A stretch of 64,000 nt of DNA. It comes from Stackebrandtia nassauensis DSM 44728 (GTDB lineage Bacteria; Actinomycetota; Actinomycetes; Mycobacteriales; Micromonosporaceae). Under the pieces are notes generated by a model. The model had not been told where the DNA came from and ran no database searches. It saw only the letters and a program-made list of their open reading frames with translations. Shown piece by piece: positions 1 to 8,683 of this stretch. Position 1 is the first letter of the stretch; each line of letters begins with the position of its first letter. The translations under genes and the position numbers were made by a program. Location: positions 5,828,001 through 5,892,000 of the forward strand of contig NC_013947.1 in assembly GCF_000024545.1 (NCBI RefSeq), written 5' to 3'.

Positions 1-285
1 GACGCGCTGGACGAGGCCGAGCTGAACGCCGAGGAGGCCACCGAGACCGGCGGCGGCGAGCAGCTCATCGAAACCGTCGACGGCGTCGGCACCAAGGCGT
101 ACTCGAACACCCGCAAGGCCGCCAAGGGCAGCAAGACCGTCGACTACACGCTGGTCTACTACCAGGACAACGCCTTCATCGAGACCCGGCTGTCGGTGTA
201 CAACGGCGCCGCCTCGCTGTCGGAGGTCAAGGGCTACACCAAGGCCGTCGCGCAGAAGTACATGGAGAACTGGGCCGCGGCCTAG
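1..285 (+). CDS. C-terminal part of an unidentified protein
   Basis: The frame is open from the window edge and ends at TAG 283-285, giving the last 94 residues of a longer protein. The tail is mixed alpha/beta-like and ends in a short amphipathic helix (YTKAVAQKYMENWAAA). It has no cysteine and no obvious membrane segment, so an exported or lipoprotein-type domain is possible but not shown. It converges on the secretion island and is separated from it by a strong terminator. I do not recognise the family. Confidence 0.75.
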   Translation, partial: DALDEAELNAEEATETGGGEQLIETVDGVGTKAYSNTRKAAKGSKTVDYTLVYYQDNAFIETRLSVYNGAASLSEVKGYTKAVAQKYMENWAAA

Positions 286-312
286 GTTCGCCGACGGCGA
301 CGTGACACGCGT

Positions 313-344
313 GAGGGGCCCGGCTCTTTCGAGCCGGGCCCCTC
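313..344. terminator. Bidirectional terminator hairpin
   Basis: A perfect 14-bp stem (313-326 with 331-344) encloses a TTTC loop. It lies between convergent stop codons at 285 and 355, so it can serve both genes. Confidence 0.85.
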
Positions 345-354
345 GTCGTCGTTG

Positions 355-2631
355 TCAGTGATCGCGGGTGGGTTCGCCGAACATCTGCTTCTCGATCGAG
401 GTCGCGTTGGCCCACACGTAGCGCTCCTTGGCGCCGACGCGCAGCATCGCGAACATGTCGTCGTAGAGCATCTGCAGCAGCCCCACCGTCTCGGCGTTGA
501 CGCGCAGCGCCGCCTGGGCGGCCGCGGCCTCGTCGGGGTTGATGCGTTGCAGCACCGTCAGATGGGCCTCCTCGACGGCCTGCGAGCCGTAGAGGGTGAG
601 CCGGGGCAGGATGGTCAGCTGGGTGCGCCACGGGCCCAGGATCGGCGTCGTGGAGGTGCCCTGTTCGCCGACGTCGTAGACGTACAGCGCCGGGGAGTGC
701 GGGTTCGCGTCCACGGTGACGGGACGGTCGCCGTGCAGCACGGCGAGCCGGTCCTCGCGGCCGGTGGCCGTGGGGCCCAAGCCTTCCCACACCTGCGGGC
801 GGGTGGTGCACACCGCGACCCGGGCGCCGACGGCCAGGGCGCGGAACACGACCAGCCGGGCGGCGAAGGCGCCGCCGACGACGGCCGCCTTGACGGCCTC
901 GGGGCGGAACAGCGGTGCCACCACGGGCTTCTGCTCGGCGTCGCGGCCCAGCACCAGCCCCGAGGGCGGCGCCGGGGTCACCATGAGTTCCAGCGCCTTG
1001 CTGCTGGCGTGGAAACCCTTGGGACGCAACGGGTCGACGGGACGTCCGATGGTGGGGACGACCGTGGGGGCGTCATCCAGGGACGGCAGACCGTACACGG
1101 TGCCCGAGGTCGGGGCGCCCGACAGCGGCCGCCCCATGGGGCCGCCGGAGAACGGTGAACCGGACACGGGTGGGCCGGAGAACGGGTTGCCCGACATGGG
1201 GACACCGGAGACCGGCGGACCCGAGAACGGGCTGCCGGAGATCGGTGGTCCCGAGATCGGCGGGCCGGAGACCGGACGGCCCGAGGGCGGCCCGGAGATC
1301 GGAGGGCCGGACACGGGACGGCCGGACGGCGGGCCGGAGATCGGGGCCCGGTTGCCGGTGGGCGGCAGCGCGGGGGTGCCGCCGGGGATCTTCCCGGTCG
1401 GACCCTCGCCGGCGCTGGCGGCCGGGGTGAACTGCGGCGGGCCCGACGGCGTCGAGGGCGGCACGCTCATGGGCGGCGGTGCCGGCCGCGCCGGGGGCTG
1501 CGGGGTGCCGGAGGTCGGGCTCGACGGCGGTGGTGGCGGGAACTGCGGGGCGCCCGAGGTCGGGGAGCTCGGCGCGACCGGCGGTGAGGTCGGTGCGGCC
1601 GGTGGGGGTGGCGCCTGCGACGCCGCCGGGGAGCTCGGTGCGGCCGCCGGGGAACTCGGAGCCGCGGCGGGCGGCGAGGTCGGGATCGCGGTCGTCGGCG
1701 GGGCCTGTGACGCCGCAGGAGAGCTCGGCGCGGCGGGCGGCGGTGCCTGCGGCGCGGCCGGGGAGCTGGGTGCCGCAGCGGGTGAGGTCGGGGTGGCGGA
1801 GCCCTGCGGCCGCTGCGGAGGCGGCGGTGGGGTCGCGGGCTTGGCGCCGCCCAACTTGCGCGTCTGCGCGCCGGGGACGTTCGCCGAGGGCGTGCGGGTG
1901 TCGGCGGGCGGCTGCTGCGGCTGCGCCGCCGGAGGCGGCGGGCTGGTGGGCTGGTTCGCGGGCGGCTGTCCGGCGGACGGCTGCTGACCCTGTGAGGGCG
2001 GCGGCACCGAGGCACTGGAGCGGTACGAGGTCGACGAACGCTGCCCCGAAGCGGGCGGCTGCCCCGCCGACGGCGGCGGCTGCTGACCCTGCGAAGGCGG
2101 CGGCACCGAAGCGCTGGAGCGGTAGGACGTCGACGAACGCTGCCCAGGAGACGATGGCGCCTGCGGCGGGGCCTGGCCCTGCGAGGGTGGCGGCACGGAA
2201 GCGCTGGAACGGTACGAGGTCGACGAACGCTGCCCCGAAGCGGGCGGCTGCCCCGCCGACGGCGGCGGCTGCTGACCCTGCGAAGGCGGCGGCACCGAAG
2301 CCGAGCCACGGGTCGCGGGACGCTGACCGGCCTGCGGGTACTGCTGCGTCGGCCCCTGGCCGGACGCCTGCGGGTTCGGTTGGGTCGGCTGCCCGGCGGC
2401 GGGCGGCGACTGCGGCGGCTGTCCCGGCGGCGGCACCGCGGCGCTGGAGCGGTACGGCGACTGGGGCGGCCGGGGCCCGCGGGGCGGGAACGGTCCGGGC
2501 GGCGGTGGCTTCGGCTGGTCGCCGCTCGGCGACTGCGGCCGGGCCGAACCTCGGTAGGAGGTGCGCGGTTCGCCGTTCTCGTCGCGCTCCTCGCCGTTGC
2601 CGCGCTGCTCGTCGTTGCCCTGCTGGCTCAT
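355..2631 (-). CDS. Proline-rich protein of the type VII secretion locus
   Basis: The ATG at 2631 is chosen because AGGAGG lies 5-10 nt upstream; a longer open frame to 2928 overlaps eccE and has no such signal. The product is 758 aa. Residues about 1-540 are low-complexity and rich in Pro, Ser and Gln, with near-identical repeats (SYRSSASVPPPSQGQ) and a second repeat type (ISGPPSGRPVSGPP). The last 200 or so residues look folded (from about LVLGRDAEQKPVV to the end), with no membrane segment or signal peptide. It follows eccE with a 157-nt gap and is the last gene of the minus-strand cluster. A cytoplasmic accessory role in type VII secretion is inferred from location only. The family is not recognised. 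Confidence 0.75.
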   Translation of the reverse strand: MSQQGNDEQRGNGEERDENGEPRTSYRGSARPQSPSGDQPKPPPPGPFPPRGPRPPQSPYRSSAAVPPPGQPPQSPPAAGQPTQPNPQASGQGPTQQYPQAGQRPATRGSASVPPPSQGQQPPPSAGQPPASGQRSSTSYRSSASVPPPSQGQAPPQAPSSPGQRSSTSYRSSASVPPPSQGQQPPPSAGQPPASGQRSSTSYRSSASVPPPSQGQQPSAGQPPANQPTSPPPPAAQPQQPPADTRTPSANVPGAQTRKLGGAKPATPPPPPQRPQGSATPTSPAAAPSSPAAPQAPPPAAPSSPAASQAPPTTAIPTSPPAAAPSSPAAAPSSPAASQAPPPPAAPTSPPVAPSSPTSGAPQFPPPPPSSPTSGTPQPPARPAPPPMSVPPSTPSGPPQFTPAASAGEGPTGKIPGGTPALPPTGNRAPISGPPSGRPVSGPPISGPPSGRPVSGPPISGPPISGSPFSGPPVSGVPMSGNPFSGPPVSGSPFSGGPMGRPLSGAPTSGTVYGLPSLDDAPTVVPTIGRPVDPLRPKGFHASSKALELMVTPAPPSGLVLGRDAEQKPVVAPLFRPEAVKAAVVGGAFAARLVVFRALAVGARVAVCTTRPQVWEGLGPTATGREDRLAVLHGDRPVTVDANPHSPALYVYDVGEQGTSTTPILGPWRTQLTILPRLTLYGSQAVEEAHLTVLQRINPDEAAAAQAALRVNAETVGLLQMLYDDMFAMLRVGAKERYVWANATSIEKQMFGEPTRDH
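1160..1345. repeat. In-gene tandem repeat, SGPPxSG type
   Basis: Short GC-rich repeats encode SGPPISGPP and SGRPVSGPP units inside the proline-rich protein. The units are degenerate and multiples of three, so copy-number change would keep the frame. Confidence 0.7.
1984..2310. repeat. In-gene tandem repeat of about 95 nt
   Basis: Three long and one partial copies encode the motif STSYRSSASVPPPSQGQ followed by a Gly/Pro/Gln linker. Copies near 2041-2110 and 2215-2300 are almost identical at the DNA level, which suggests recent duplication or gene conversion. Confidence 0.75.
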
Positions 2632-2788
2632 CGCGCGCCTCCTGTAGTCCGGACGGAGGCCGCGGCCTCGACGTCGCATTGCTGGCTTCGGGCCCGCTCG
2701 CCGACCGGGGTGAGGGCGGGGGCCGCGAAGCGCGGGGCATCGTGGAATCGCGCCGGGGCCGAAGCGACGGCGGCGCCACTGTGGTGGG

Positions 2789-4060
2789 TCATTGCGCCCC
2801 TCCCCCGGTGGGGGCGGAGGCGTAGGTCGCGGGGCCCTGCTCACCGTCGAGCCGCTCCAGCTTGGCGCCCAAAGATTCGGCGGCGCCTCGCACCCGCGCC
2901 TGTCCGGCGGCTGAGGTCTGGGCGTCACCGGTGATGCGGATCAGGCACTCGACCTCGACGCGGCGGCCGGTGGGGCGGCCGTCGGGGTCACGGGCCTCGA
3001 CGACGCCGGGCCGCAGGATGACCGAGGCGGTGTTGAACACGGCCGGGACCGCGGCGAGCACGTCGATGAGGTGGCGCAGCGTCCCCTCGTCGGTCGGGAA
3101 GCGCACCACCCGGTAGGTGACGTGCTGGAGGCCGTCGCCCTGCCACTGCGACCAGGATTCGCCGCAGCGGATCTGACCGGCCGGGATGTCGGTGCGCGAC
3201 AGGCCCAGCGACTCGCGCAGCGTGTCGCGCAGACCGTCGGCGTCCAGGACCCGGTTCTCGACGCCCGCGTTGCGCAGCAGCTTGCCGACCCGGCTGACGG
3301 TGACGGCCAGCGCCTTGTGGACGCCCTCGACGTCACCGCCGCGGTCGGCGGCGGCGTCCATCGCGTCCTCGGTGTTCATCCGGACCGCCAGCCAGCTGGT
3401 GTGGTGCACCACGGCGGGCAGTCCGCCCAGCAGTTCCTGGTACGACATGGAGGCGGGGCTGCCGTCGTGTCCGACCAGCCCGATCGGCACCGTGTGCCCG
3501 ACGACCTGGATGGCCGAGACCGGCACGCCGGACTCGGTGAACAGCCGCGCCAGCCGGTCCAGCGGGACCGGTTCGGTGACGCCGTCGACGCCGCCCATGG
3601 CCAGGGCCGCGAACCAGCCGCCCTCGTCGTGGCCGATGCCGATGTCGGTGTCGCGCTCGACGATGCCGACGATGCCCAGGTCGGGGGCGATGCCGTGCAG
3701 CGGCTCCTTGGACAGCCCGGCCTGACGCCGCCGTCCCGCCAGCCTGCGGCGCATCGGGATCGCCTGGTACAGCCAGACTCCACCGCCGCGCAGGAACGTC
3801 GGAATCAACAGCAGCAGGATGACGACGCCGCCGCCGATGTACCACGGCAGCGCCTGCTGCATCGTTTTGCCCATGTTGGCCGTGTACACCCCGGCGCCGA
3901 CGCCGATGGCGGCCTCGATCGCGAACAGGTGCAGAAGCGTGAACGGGCCCAGTCGGCCGTTGTTGCGGGCCGAGAAGGCCACCGGTTCCTCGGGACGCCG
4001 CCGTCTCTCGGCGACGACGGCGGTGCCGCGTGCCGGCGCTTGGTGCTGCACCATCGTCAT
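2789..4060 (-). CDS. eccE: Type VII secretion protein EccE
   Basis: The 423-aa product has two N-terminal membrane helices (about residues 40-60 and 70-90) followed by a cytosolic domain. This is the architecture of EccE, the peripheral subunit of the ESX/type VII inner-membrane complex. AGGAGG lies about 10 nt before the ATG at 4060; a second ATG two codons later is possible. It lies downstream of the mycosin gene, from which a small terminator separates it, and upstream of the proline-rich gene. The eccB, eccC and eccD genes are not in the window and may lie elsewhere. The call rests on architecture plus the mycosin neighbour. Confidence 0.82.
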   Translation of the reverse strand: MTMVQHQAPARGTAVVAERRRRPEEPVAFSARNNGRLGPFTLLHLFAIEAAIGVGAGVYTANMGKTMQQALPWYIGGGVVILLLLIPTFLRGGGVWLYQAIPMRRRLAGRRRQAGLSKEPLHGIAPDLGIVGIVERDTDIGIGHDEGGWFAALAMGGVDGVTEPVPLDRLARLFTESGVPVSAIQVVGHTVPIGLVGHDGSPASMSYQELLGGLPAVVHHTSWLAVRMNTEDAMDAAADRGGDVEGVHKALAVTVSRVGKLLRNAGVENRVLDADGLRDTLRESLGLSRTDIPAGQIRCGESWSQWQGDGLQHVTYRVVRFPTDEGTLRHLIDVLAAVPAVFNTASVILRPGVVEARDPDGRPTGRRVEVECLIRITGDAQTSAAGQARVRGAAESLGAKLERLDGEQGPATYASAPTGGGAQ

Positions 4061-4165
4061 GTGGGTGTGGCCTCCTGGCTGCGCGTCTGGTCGCCTGCGG
4101 CGCTGTGCCTTCAGTCGGACGGGGGTGTGTCGCGGTTAATCGTATGCGGACGATGCACCAAAAGC

Positions 4166-4184
4166 CAGCGGGGGAAACCCGCTG
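4166..4184 (-). terminator. Terminator after the mycosin gene
   Basis: A 7-bp stem (CAGCGGG with CCCGCTG) lies just after the mycosin stop. Reading the minus strand it is followed by GCTTTTG. It is short, so it may only attenuate transcription into eccE. Confidence 0.5.
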
Positions 4185-4185
4185 C

Positions 4186-5439
4186 CTACCGGCCGGGACG
4201 GTTTTGACCGTAAGGCGGCGTTTGTGGCGTGGGAGTGCCGCCCGGCGGCGTGTCCGTGACCCTCGGGAAGGTTCCGGTATCAGAAATCCGGGGCATGTTG
4301 CCGGTGTCGCCGGAGGCGACTGGAGGTGCTGTCGATATGCGCGGCATGGCTCCCGTATGGGACATTCCCGGCGCGGCGGGCGCGGCCAGCAGCGCGAGCC
4401 GGTGGGAGCGGTCGCGCAGCCGCACGATCAGCACCAGCGCCGCCAGGCCCAGGACGCCGAGAACGGCGATGAGGAGCGCCAGCGTGGTGTTGCCGCCGTC
4501 GAGGACACCACCGCTGGCGGCGCCACCCGAGGTTGTGGCGCCCGCCTTGAGCGCCTGGGTCGGGTTGACGATGCCGTAACCGAGCTCCTCGTCGAACTTT
4601 CCCCTACCGGAGGCGGTGTCCCGCACGGCGGTGATGAGCTCCTCGCCCTTGAGCTCGGGCTGCTTCTGCTTGACCAGCGCCATGGTGCCCGCGATGATCT
4701 GGGCGGCGAACGAGGTGTCGCTGCCGGTGCCGTACTCGCCGCCGGGCAGCGCCATCGGCAGGTCCTGGGACGGGGCGGCGATCGTGTCCGCGTCGCCCTC
4801 GCCGGGAACCGGGGTGTCGGTGGCCGCCGGCTTGCCGTCCTTGTCGGAGCCGACGGCGTTGACGATCCCCGCGTACGGGAGGGCGGAGTCGCCGGTGTCG
4901 CTGGCGGCGACCACGACCGGGATGCCCTTCTTGGCGGCCTTCTGCACCACGACGCGCAGCTTCTCGTCGGCTGGCGCCGACACCGCCACGGCGATGACGT
5001 CGACCTTCTTCTCGGTGAGGAACATGATGGCGTCGGCGACGAGCGCGCCCTGCCCGTCCTGCCGCGCACCGGCGATGTCGGCGGAGACGATCTCGGCCCC
5101 GGGCGCGACGCCCAGGACCCCGTCGCTCTCACCGTGGCCGCGACCTGCCAGGATCGCCGCGTCGGCGGTGCCGTTGCCGCCCTGCTCGTTCGTGGGCTGG
5201 CCGAACACCTCGCCCTCGACGACCACGTCCTCGAGGTCCGGGTGCGACGGGTCGATGCCGGAGTCCACCAGACCGATCCGCACGCCCTCGCCGGTGGCCT
5301 CCTTGTGGGCCTCGAGCAGGTCCAGTGTTGTCAGATACCACTGCCGGGCTCGGACGTCGTCCGCGTGCGCGGTGGCCGGTACGGCCAGGACGGTTCCGGA
5401 CGCGACCGCGAGCGCGGCGACAGCGCGAAGCACGCGCAT
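4186..5439 (-). CDS. mycP: Mycosin (type VII subtilisin-like protein), probably inactive
   Basis: The 417-aa protein has a signal peptide (residues 1-26), a subtilisin-like domain (about 30-300), a membrane helix (about 319-341) and a cytoplasmic Pro/Thr-rich tail. This is the layout of mycosins, which are anchored on the outer face of the membrane and stabilise the ESX complex. Asp59 (LVDSGID) and Ser243 (DTSFAAQ) sit in the catalytic motifs. The position of the catalytic His is Asn89 (GGNGTADAAILAG in place of the usual HGT motif), and the oxyanion-hole Asn is replaced by Asp181 (VVVAASDTGD). The family call is firm; loss of protease activity is inferred. A purine-rich GAGGAAG lies 11 nt before the ATG. 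Confidence 0.9.
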   Translation of the reverse strand: MRVLRAVAALAVASGTVLAVPATAHADDVRARQWYLTTLDLLEAHKEATGEGVRIGLVDSGIDPSHPDLEDVVVEGEVFGQPTNEQGGNGTADAAILAGRGHGESDGVLGVAPGAEIVSADIAGARQDGQGALVADAIMFLTEKKVDVIAVAVSAPADEKLRVVVQKAAKKGIPVVVAASDTGDSALPYAGIVNAVGSDKDGKPAATDTPVPGEGDADTIAAPSQDLPMALPGGEYGTGSDTSFAAQIIAGTMALVKQKQPELKGEELITAVRDTASGRGKFDEELGYGIVNPTQALKAGATTSGGAASGGVLDGGNTTLALLIAVLGVLGLAALVLIVRLRDRSHRLALLAAPAAPGMSHTGAMPRISTAPPVASGDTGNMPRISDTGTFPRVTDTPPGGTPTPQTPPYGQNRPGR

Positions 5440-5473
5440 CGGGCTACCAACTTCCTCTTTGTGAAACGCGAAA

Positions 5474-5515
5474 CGGCGTTGGGGCTAGACCACCTTAGCG
5501 GTTACCCCAACGCCG
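5474..5515 (-). terminator. Hairpin between substrate gene and mycosin gene
   Basis: An 11-bp perfect stem (5474-5484 with 5505-5515) has a 20-nt loop and only a weak T tract on the minus strand. It may terminate or attenuate the upstream substrate pair so that the machine and its cargo are expressed at different levels. Confidence 0.5.
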
Positions 5516-5534
5516 CACGCTGTCCTAAAACGGC

Positions 5535-7220
5535 CTACCAGTCGTCCCAGGAGTCGTCGATGTCCTTCTTCTTGCGCTTGACGGACTTCCCGGGACGCTC
5601 ACCGAAGACCGCCGGTCCGGCGGTGTGCTCGGCGTCCGTTTCCGGGGTGTAGCCGCGGATCACACCGGGCACCACGGTCTTGTCGACGTTGAACAGGTCG
5701 TCGAGCGGGCCGTCGCTTTCGATGGTCGCGGTGCGTTCCTCGTCGCGCCGACGAACCGTGCCGCGCGCGCCGCCCGCCGTCGGGGCGACCGCGGCCGGTG
5801 CGCCCGGCTGCTTGGCGCCGAGGATGACGCCGCGGCTCAGACCTTCGGCTCCGGTGCGGACCATGGGGGTCCGCACTCCGGCGCCCTGGTTGCCCGGGAG
5901 GTTCGCCGGACCGGCCATCTTGGAAGCCCGGGTTCCGAAGACGCCACGGGTGTCCATTCCGGCCTGTCCGACCCGGGAGGTCGGGTTCAGCATCGGGTTG
6001 GCGCGGGTTCCGGCCGTGGTGGGTGGCGGAACGTTCGGTCCGGTCATCGTGCGCTGGCCGATCACCGGCGGGCTCAGCGGCCGGACCGTCGGGTTCGGAC
6101 GCTGCGCGTTGGCGATGCTCGGGCCGGTCATGGTCCGGGCGTTCGGTCCCGGTCCGGGACCGACGGGTCCGCGCTGCCCGATGACCGGCGGCACGGTGCG
6201 TCCCGGCGGACGCGGCGCGGGAGGCGCCACGGTCGTCGGCGGCTTGGCCGTGATCGGCGGCCGCGTGGTGATCGGCGGCCGGGCCGTGATCGGCGGGCGC
6301 GTCGTCACCGGCGGTTTGGTGACCGGCGGCGGCGTCGGCTTGGCCGTGATCGGCGGCCGCGTGGTGATCGGCGGCTTGGCCACTGGCGGCGGCACCGGCG
6401 GCTTGGCCACCGGCGGCGGCGTCACGATCGGCGGCGGCACCACGGGGGGCGGCGTCACCGGAGGTGGCGTGACCGGCGGCGGGGTCACCGGGGGCGGCGC
6501 GACCGGCGGAGGCGGCGTCTGCAGCTCCGGCGCCGGGCGGTGCTCCGGCGGCGGAACCGGACGGGAGCCACCGGGGTCGGTACCACCGGGGTTACGGCCT
6601 CCGGAGCTGGAGTCCAGGCCCGGCCACGGCGGGGCCTCGCCCGGGTCCGGCACCGGCTCGTACTGGCTGAAGTCCTTCGGGTTCCACAGCTCCTTGAGGT
6701 ACGTGTCCTCCATGTTCTGGCCGTGCGTGTTGGCGGCCGCGCGGGCCGCCTCGTCGAAGGGCTTGCGCTTCTCGTTGTAGTCCTCGGCGGTGACGTTGTT
6801 GCCCTTGCCGAAGATCTGGCCGAGGTCGCCCAGGTCCTTGCTGTCGGCGTCCTCTTGCTTCTTCTGGTCCAGGCCGCCCTTGGCGGACTGCCACTTGGTG
6901 TTCTCGATGTCGACCAGGCGGCGGGTCTCGGTGGCGTCCTTGTGGATCTTGCGCCACGCGACGTCGTTTCCACTGGCGATCCGCTGAGCGTTCTCCATCG
7001 AGGCGATGGTGTTCTGCACCTCGAGGAAGTAACGGTCGGCGGCCTCGCCCTTCCAGGTCTTGCGGGCGGTCTCGAGGTCGGCCTTGAGGCCCTTGATCTG
7101 CTGGTCGAACAGCGACGCGGTCAGCTTCCAGCCGTCGGCCTGCTGATTCATCGTGTCGAGATGGTCGACACTCACCATGTCGTGGAGGTCTTCCACGTTC
7201 ATGGATTGGTAGTCGTTCAT
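5535..7220 (-). CDS. WXG100/PPE-like putative type VII substrate with Pro-rich stalk and shared C-terminal module
   Basis: The 561-aa protein starts after a strong GGAGGAGAG site. Residues 1-190 are predicted helical and contain a W-x-G turn (TWKGEA, W56 and G58) typical of the WXG100/PPE fold. Residues about 205-340 form a Pro/Thr-rich stalk (PPPVTPPPVT repeats). The C-terminal 220 residues carry PPVIGQR motifs, GVFGTRAS, RGVILGAK, a charged RRRDEE segment and HTAGPAVFG, and the chain ends DDSWDDW. The last part matches the gene at 8684-10300 segment for segment. It sits 25 nt downstream of a small helical partner and upstream of the mycosin and eccE, as ESX substrates do. Function beyond probable secretion is unknown. 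Confidence 0.8.
   Translation of the reverse strand: MNDYQSMNVEDLHDMVSVDHLDTMNQQADGWKLTASLFDQQIKGLKADLETARKTWKGEAADRYFLEVQNTIASMENAQRIASGNDVAWRKIHKDATETRRLVDIENTKWQSAKGGLDQKKQEDADSKDLGDLGQIFGKGNNVTAEDYNEKRKPFDEAARAAANTHGQNMEDTYLKELWNPKDFSQYEPVPDPGEAPPWPGLDSSSGGRNPGGTDPGGSRPVPPPEHRPAPELQTPPPPVAPPPVTPPPVTPPPVTPPPVVPPPIVTPPPVAKPPVPPPVAKPPITTRPPITAKPTPPPVTKPPVTTRPPITARPPITTRPPITAKPPTTVAPPAPRPPGRTVPPVIGQRGPVGPGPGPNARTMTGPSIANAQRPNPTVRPLSPPVIGQRTMTGPNVPPPTTAGTRANPMLNPTSRVGQAGMDTRGVFGTRASKMAGPANLPGNQGAGVRTPMVRTGAEGLSRGVILGAKQPGAPAAVAPTAGGARGTVRRRDEERTATIESDGPLDDLFNVDKTVVPGVIRGYTPETDAEHTAGPAVFGERPGKSVKRKKKDIDDSWDDW
6230..6530. repeat. In-gene Pro/Thr-rich repeat
   Basis: Degenerate 9-24 nt repeats encode PPPVTPPPV and KPPITTRPPITA units of the putative substrate's stalk. 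The opposite strand therefore has long open frames that I do not consider genes. Confidence 0.7.
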
Positions 7221-7245
7221 GTCTCTCCTCCTCTTCCCGACTCGA

Positions 7246-7806
7246 TTAGATGTTGGGCCGGTTCGAACCAGGGCCGGTGTTGTACGTGGGCGACCCCGGG
7301 GAATAGGTGTGGTCCACCGTGGTGGCGTTGTTCTTGTTCAGACCGGTCTTGGCTTCCAGGTCTTCGAGCGTCATCTTGTTCTGCGCGTCGATGCCGCCGA
7401 CCTCGTTGACGATGATGCGGGTCAGGCGGGACAGGCGGTCCATTCCGTCGCGGAAGGTCTTGAGCAGCTCGGCGTTGCCCTTCATCGACTCGGTGTGGTA
7501 GTTCGCGGCGTTGACCGCGTGCACCCAGCGCTTGTCGCGCGCGATGGGGTTGACCTCACCCTGCGCGGCGTCGTACTCGGTGTTGTTGGTCAACTGGCCT
7601 TTGATCAGTTCCACGTTCCGGTCGTAGTCACCGAGACGGCCCGCGAGGTTGTAACCCAGCGAGTAGATCGACGCCGACTCCATTTCCACGAACGTCGCCG
7701 CGTGCAGACTCGGGGTCGCACGGGGTCCGTAGACCGGGGCCTCGTAAGGCGCGCAGTCGTTGACATTGGTGTTGCAGGTCGGTGTCTCGTTGTTCGAGTC
7801 GTTCAT
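7246..7806 (-). CDS. Helical partner of the putative type VII substrate
   Basis: The 186-aa product is mostly helical from residue 35 to 150, followed by an Asn/Pro/Gly-rich tail. The N-terminus is polar and has two cysteines. The ATG at 7806 has GGAG 10 nt upstream; a TTG two codons earlier is possible. It is the first gene of a pair with the WXG/PPE-like gene 25 nt downstream, the arrangement seen for co-folded ESX substrate dimers. No W-x-G motif is clear, so the pairing is inferred from size, helicity and order. The 258 nt upstream (7807-8064) hold no gene I can support. Confidence 0.7.
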   Translation of the reverse strand: MNDSNNETPTCNTNVNDCAPYEAPVYGPRATPSLHAATFVEMESASIYSLGYNLAGRLGDYDRNVELIKGQLTNNTEYDAAQGEVNPIARDKRWVHAVNAANYHTESMKGNAELLKTFRDGMDRLSRLTRIIVNEVGGIDAQNKMTLEDLEAKTGLNKNNATTVDHTYSPGSPTYNTGPGSNRPNI

Positions 7807-8064
7807 CGTCAAAACGCTCCACGAAAGTTATGGCACGGCACGCCAGCGCCGTGAGGGAGTCCATCAGTGGTGCGCCTAGGCTAACCCAATTCGGGACTTT
7901 CGTCTCTCCCCGATTCGTGCCACAGGGGATATTTCGTTACGGAACCGCAACGGCACGCGTGGCATTCGGCCACATTGGGCCGGAGATCGCCTTCGCTTCG
8001 TGTGCGATGAGTCCGGCATGTAGTACTTGTGCGATATCCGATGATTGGCACTGAACGTCCCGTT

Positions 8065-8565
8065 ATGACCGAAACGCGATCCGCCACGCCGACGCTGAAC
8101 CGTTGGCGCCGACTGTCCCGGCGAGTGCTGCTGCCGCTGGCGGTGTTGGTGTTGCTCGCCGCCCTCGCGGTCACCGGATATGCCCGGTTCGCGGGCTCTC
8201 CGGCTTCGGCCGAGCGGCCGTTCCACTGGGACGGATCCACGGCCTACGTCGCCGGTGGACACACGCCCGGAACCTACACGACCTGCGAAATCACCCCGAA
8301 CAACGGCAAACCCCGGATCCTGAAGGTGCCCGGATCCTCCGGTGGCGTTTCGCTGGAGCCGTGGTTCAAGGGCACGGCCGAGATCACCTGTGGACGATCG
8401 GTCTTGGTAACGACCGGTATGCCTTCCAGTCTTTACCCGGTCGTCTCGCAGCAGGCATTCCTGGTGGGCATCGCGGCACTCGCGGTGTTGGCGTGGTGGT
8501 GCGGACGGATGCCCCGAGCCCGGTTATCCGCCGATGATCCCTTTTGTAGGAAATCTGTGGAGTGA
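8065..8565 (+). CDS. Small membrane protein with an external domain
   Basis: The 166-aa protein has a membrane helix near residues 20-42, an external stretch of about 85 residues with two cysteines (TTCEIT and ITCGRS) that could form a disulfide, and a second helix near 128-147. The start is uncertain: ATG 8065 gives a typical short basic N-terminus, but ATG 8041 is in frame and neither has a clear ribosome-binding site. It stands alone on the plus strand within the secretion island. The family is not recognised. Confidence 0.65.
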   Translation: MTETRSATPTLNRWRRLSRRVLLPLAVLVLLAALAVTGYARFAGSPASAERPFHWDGSTAYVAGGHTPGTYTTCEITPNNGKPRILKVPGSSGGVSLEPWFKGTAEITCGRSVLVTTGMPSSLYPVVSQQAFLVGIAALAVLAWWCGRMPRARLSADDPFCRKSVE

Positions 8566-8616
8566 TTGGGCACAGCGTCGATCCACCAGTCACTGTCCGT
8601 TGTCGACAACACACTC

Positions 8617-8660
8617 GTGCCGGGGTTCGCGGACGGGCAGGTCGTCGCGAACCCCGGCAC
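8617..8660. terminator. Bidirectional terminator hairpin
   Basis: A perfect 15-bp stem (8617-8631 with 8646-8660) with a 14-nt loop lies between convergent genes ending at 8565 and 8684. Confidence 0.75.
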
Positions 8661-8683
8661 GGTGAGGGGTGCCGAGAGTGGTC

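Noticed and set aside
1984-2310. Regular repeats that could suggest a CRISPR-like array
   Set aside because: Units are multiples of three, lie in frame inside a proline-rich gene and have no unique spacers.
2631-2928. N-terminal extension of the proline-rich protein
   Set aside because: It overlaps the eccE coding region and lacks a start signal, whereas ATG 2631 has AGGAGG.
4186-5439. H102 (GRGHGES) as the mycosin's catalytic His
   Set aside because: It is too close to the GVAPGA segment; Asn89 occupies the HGT-motif position.
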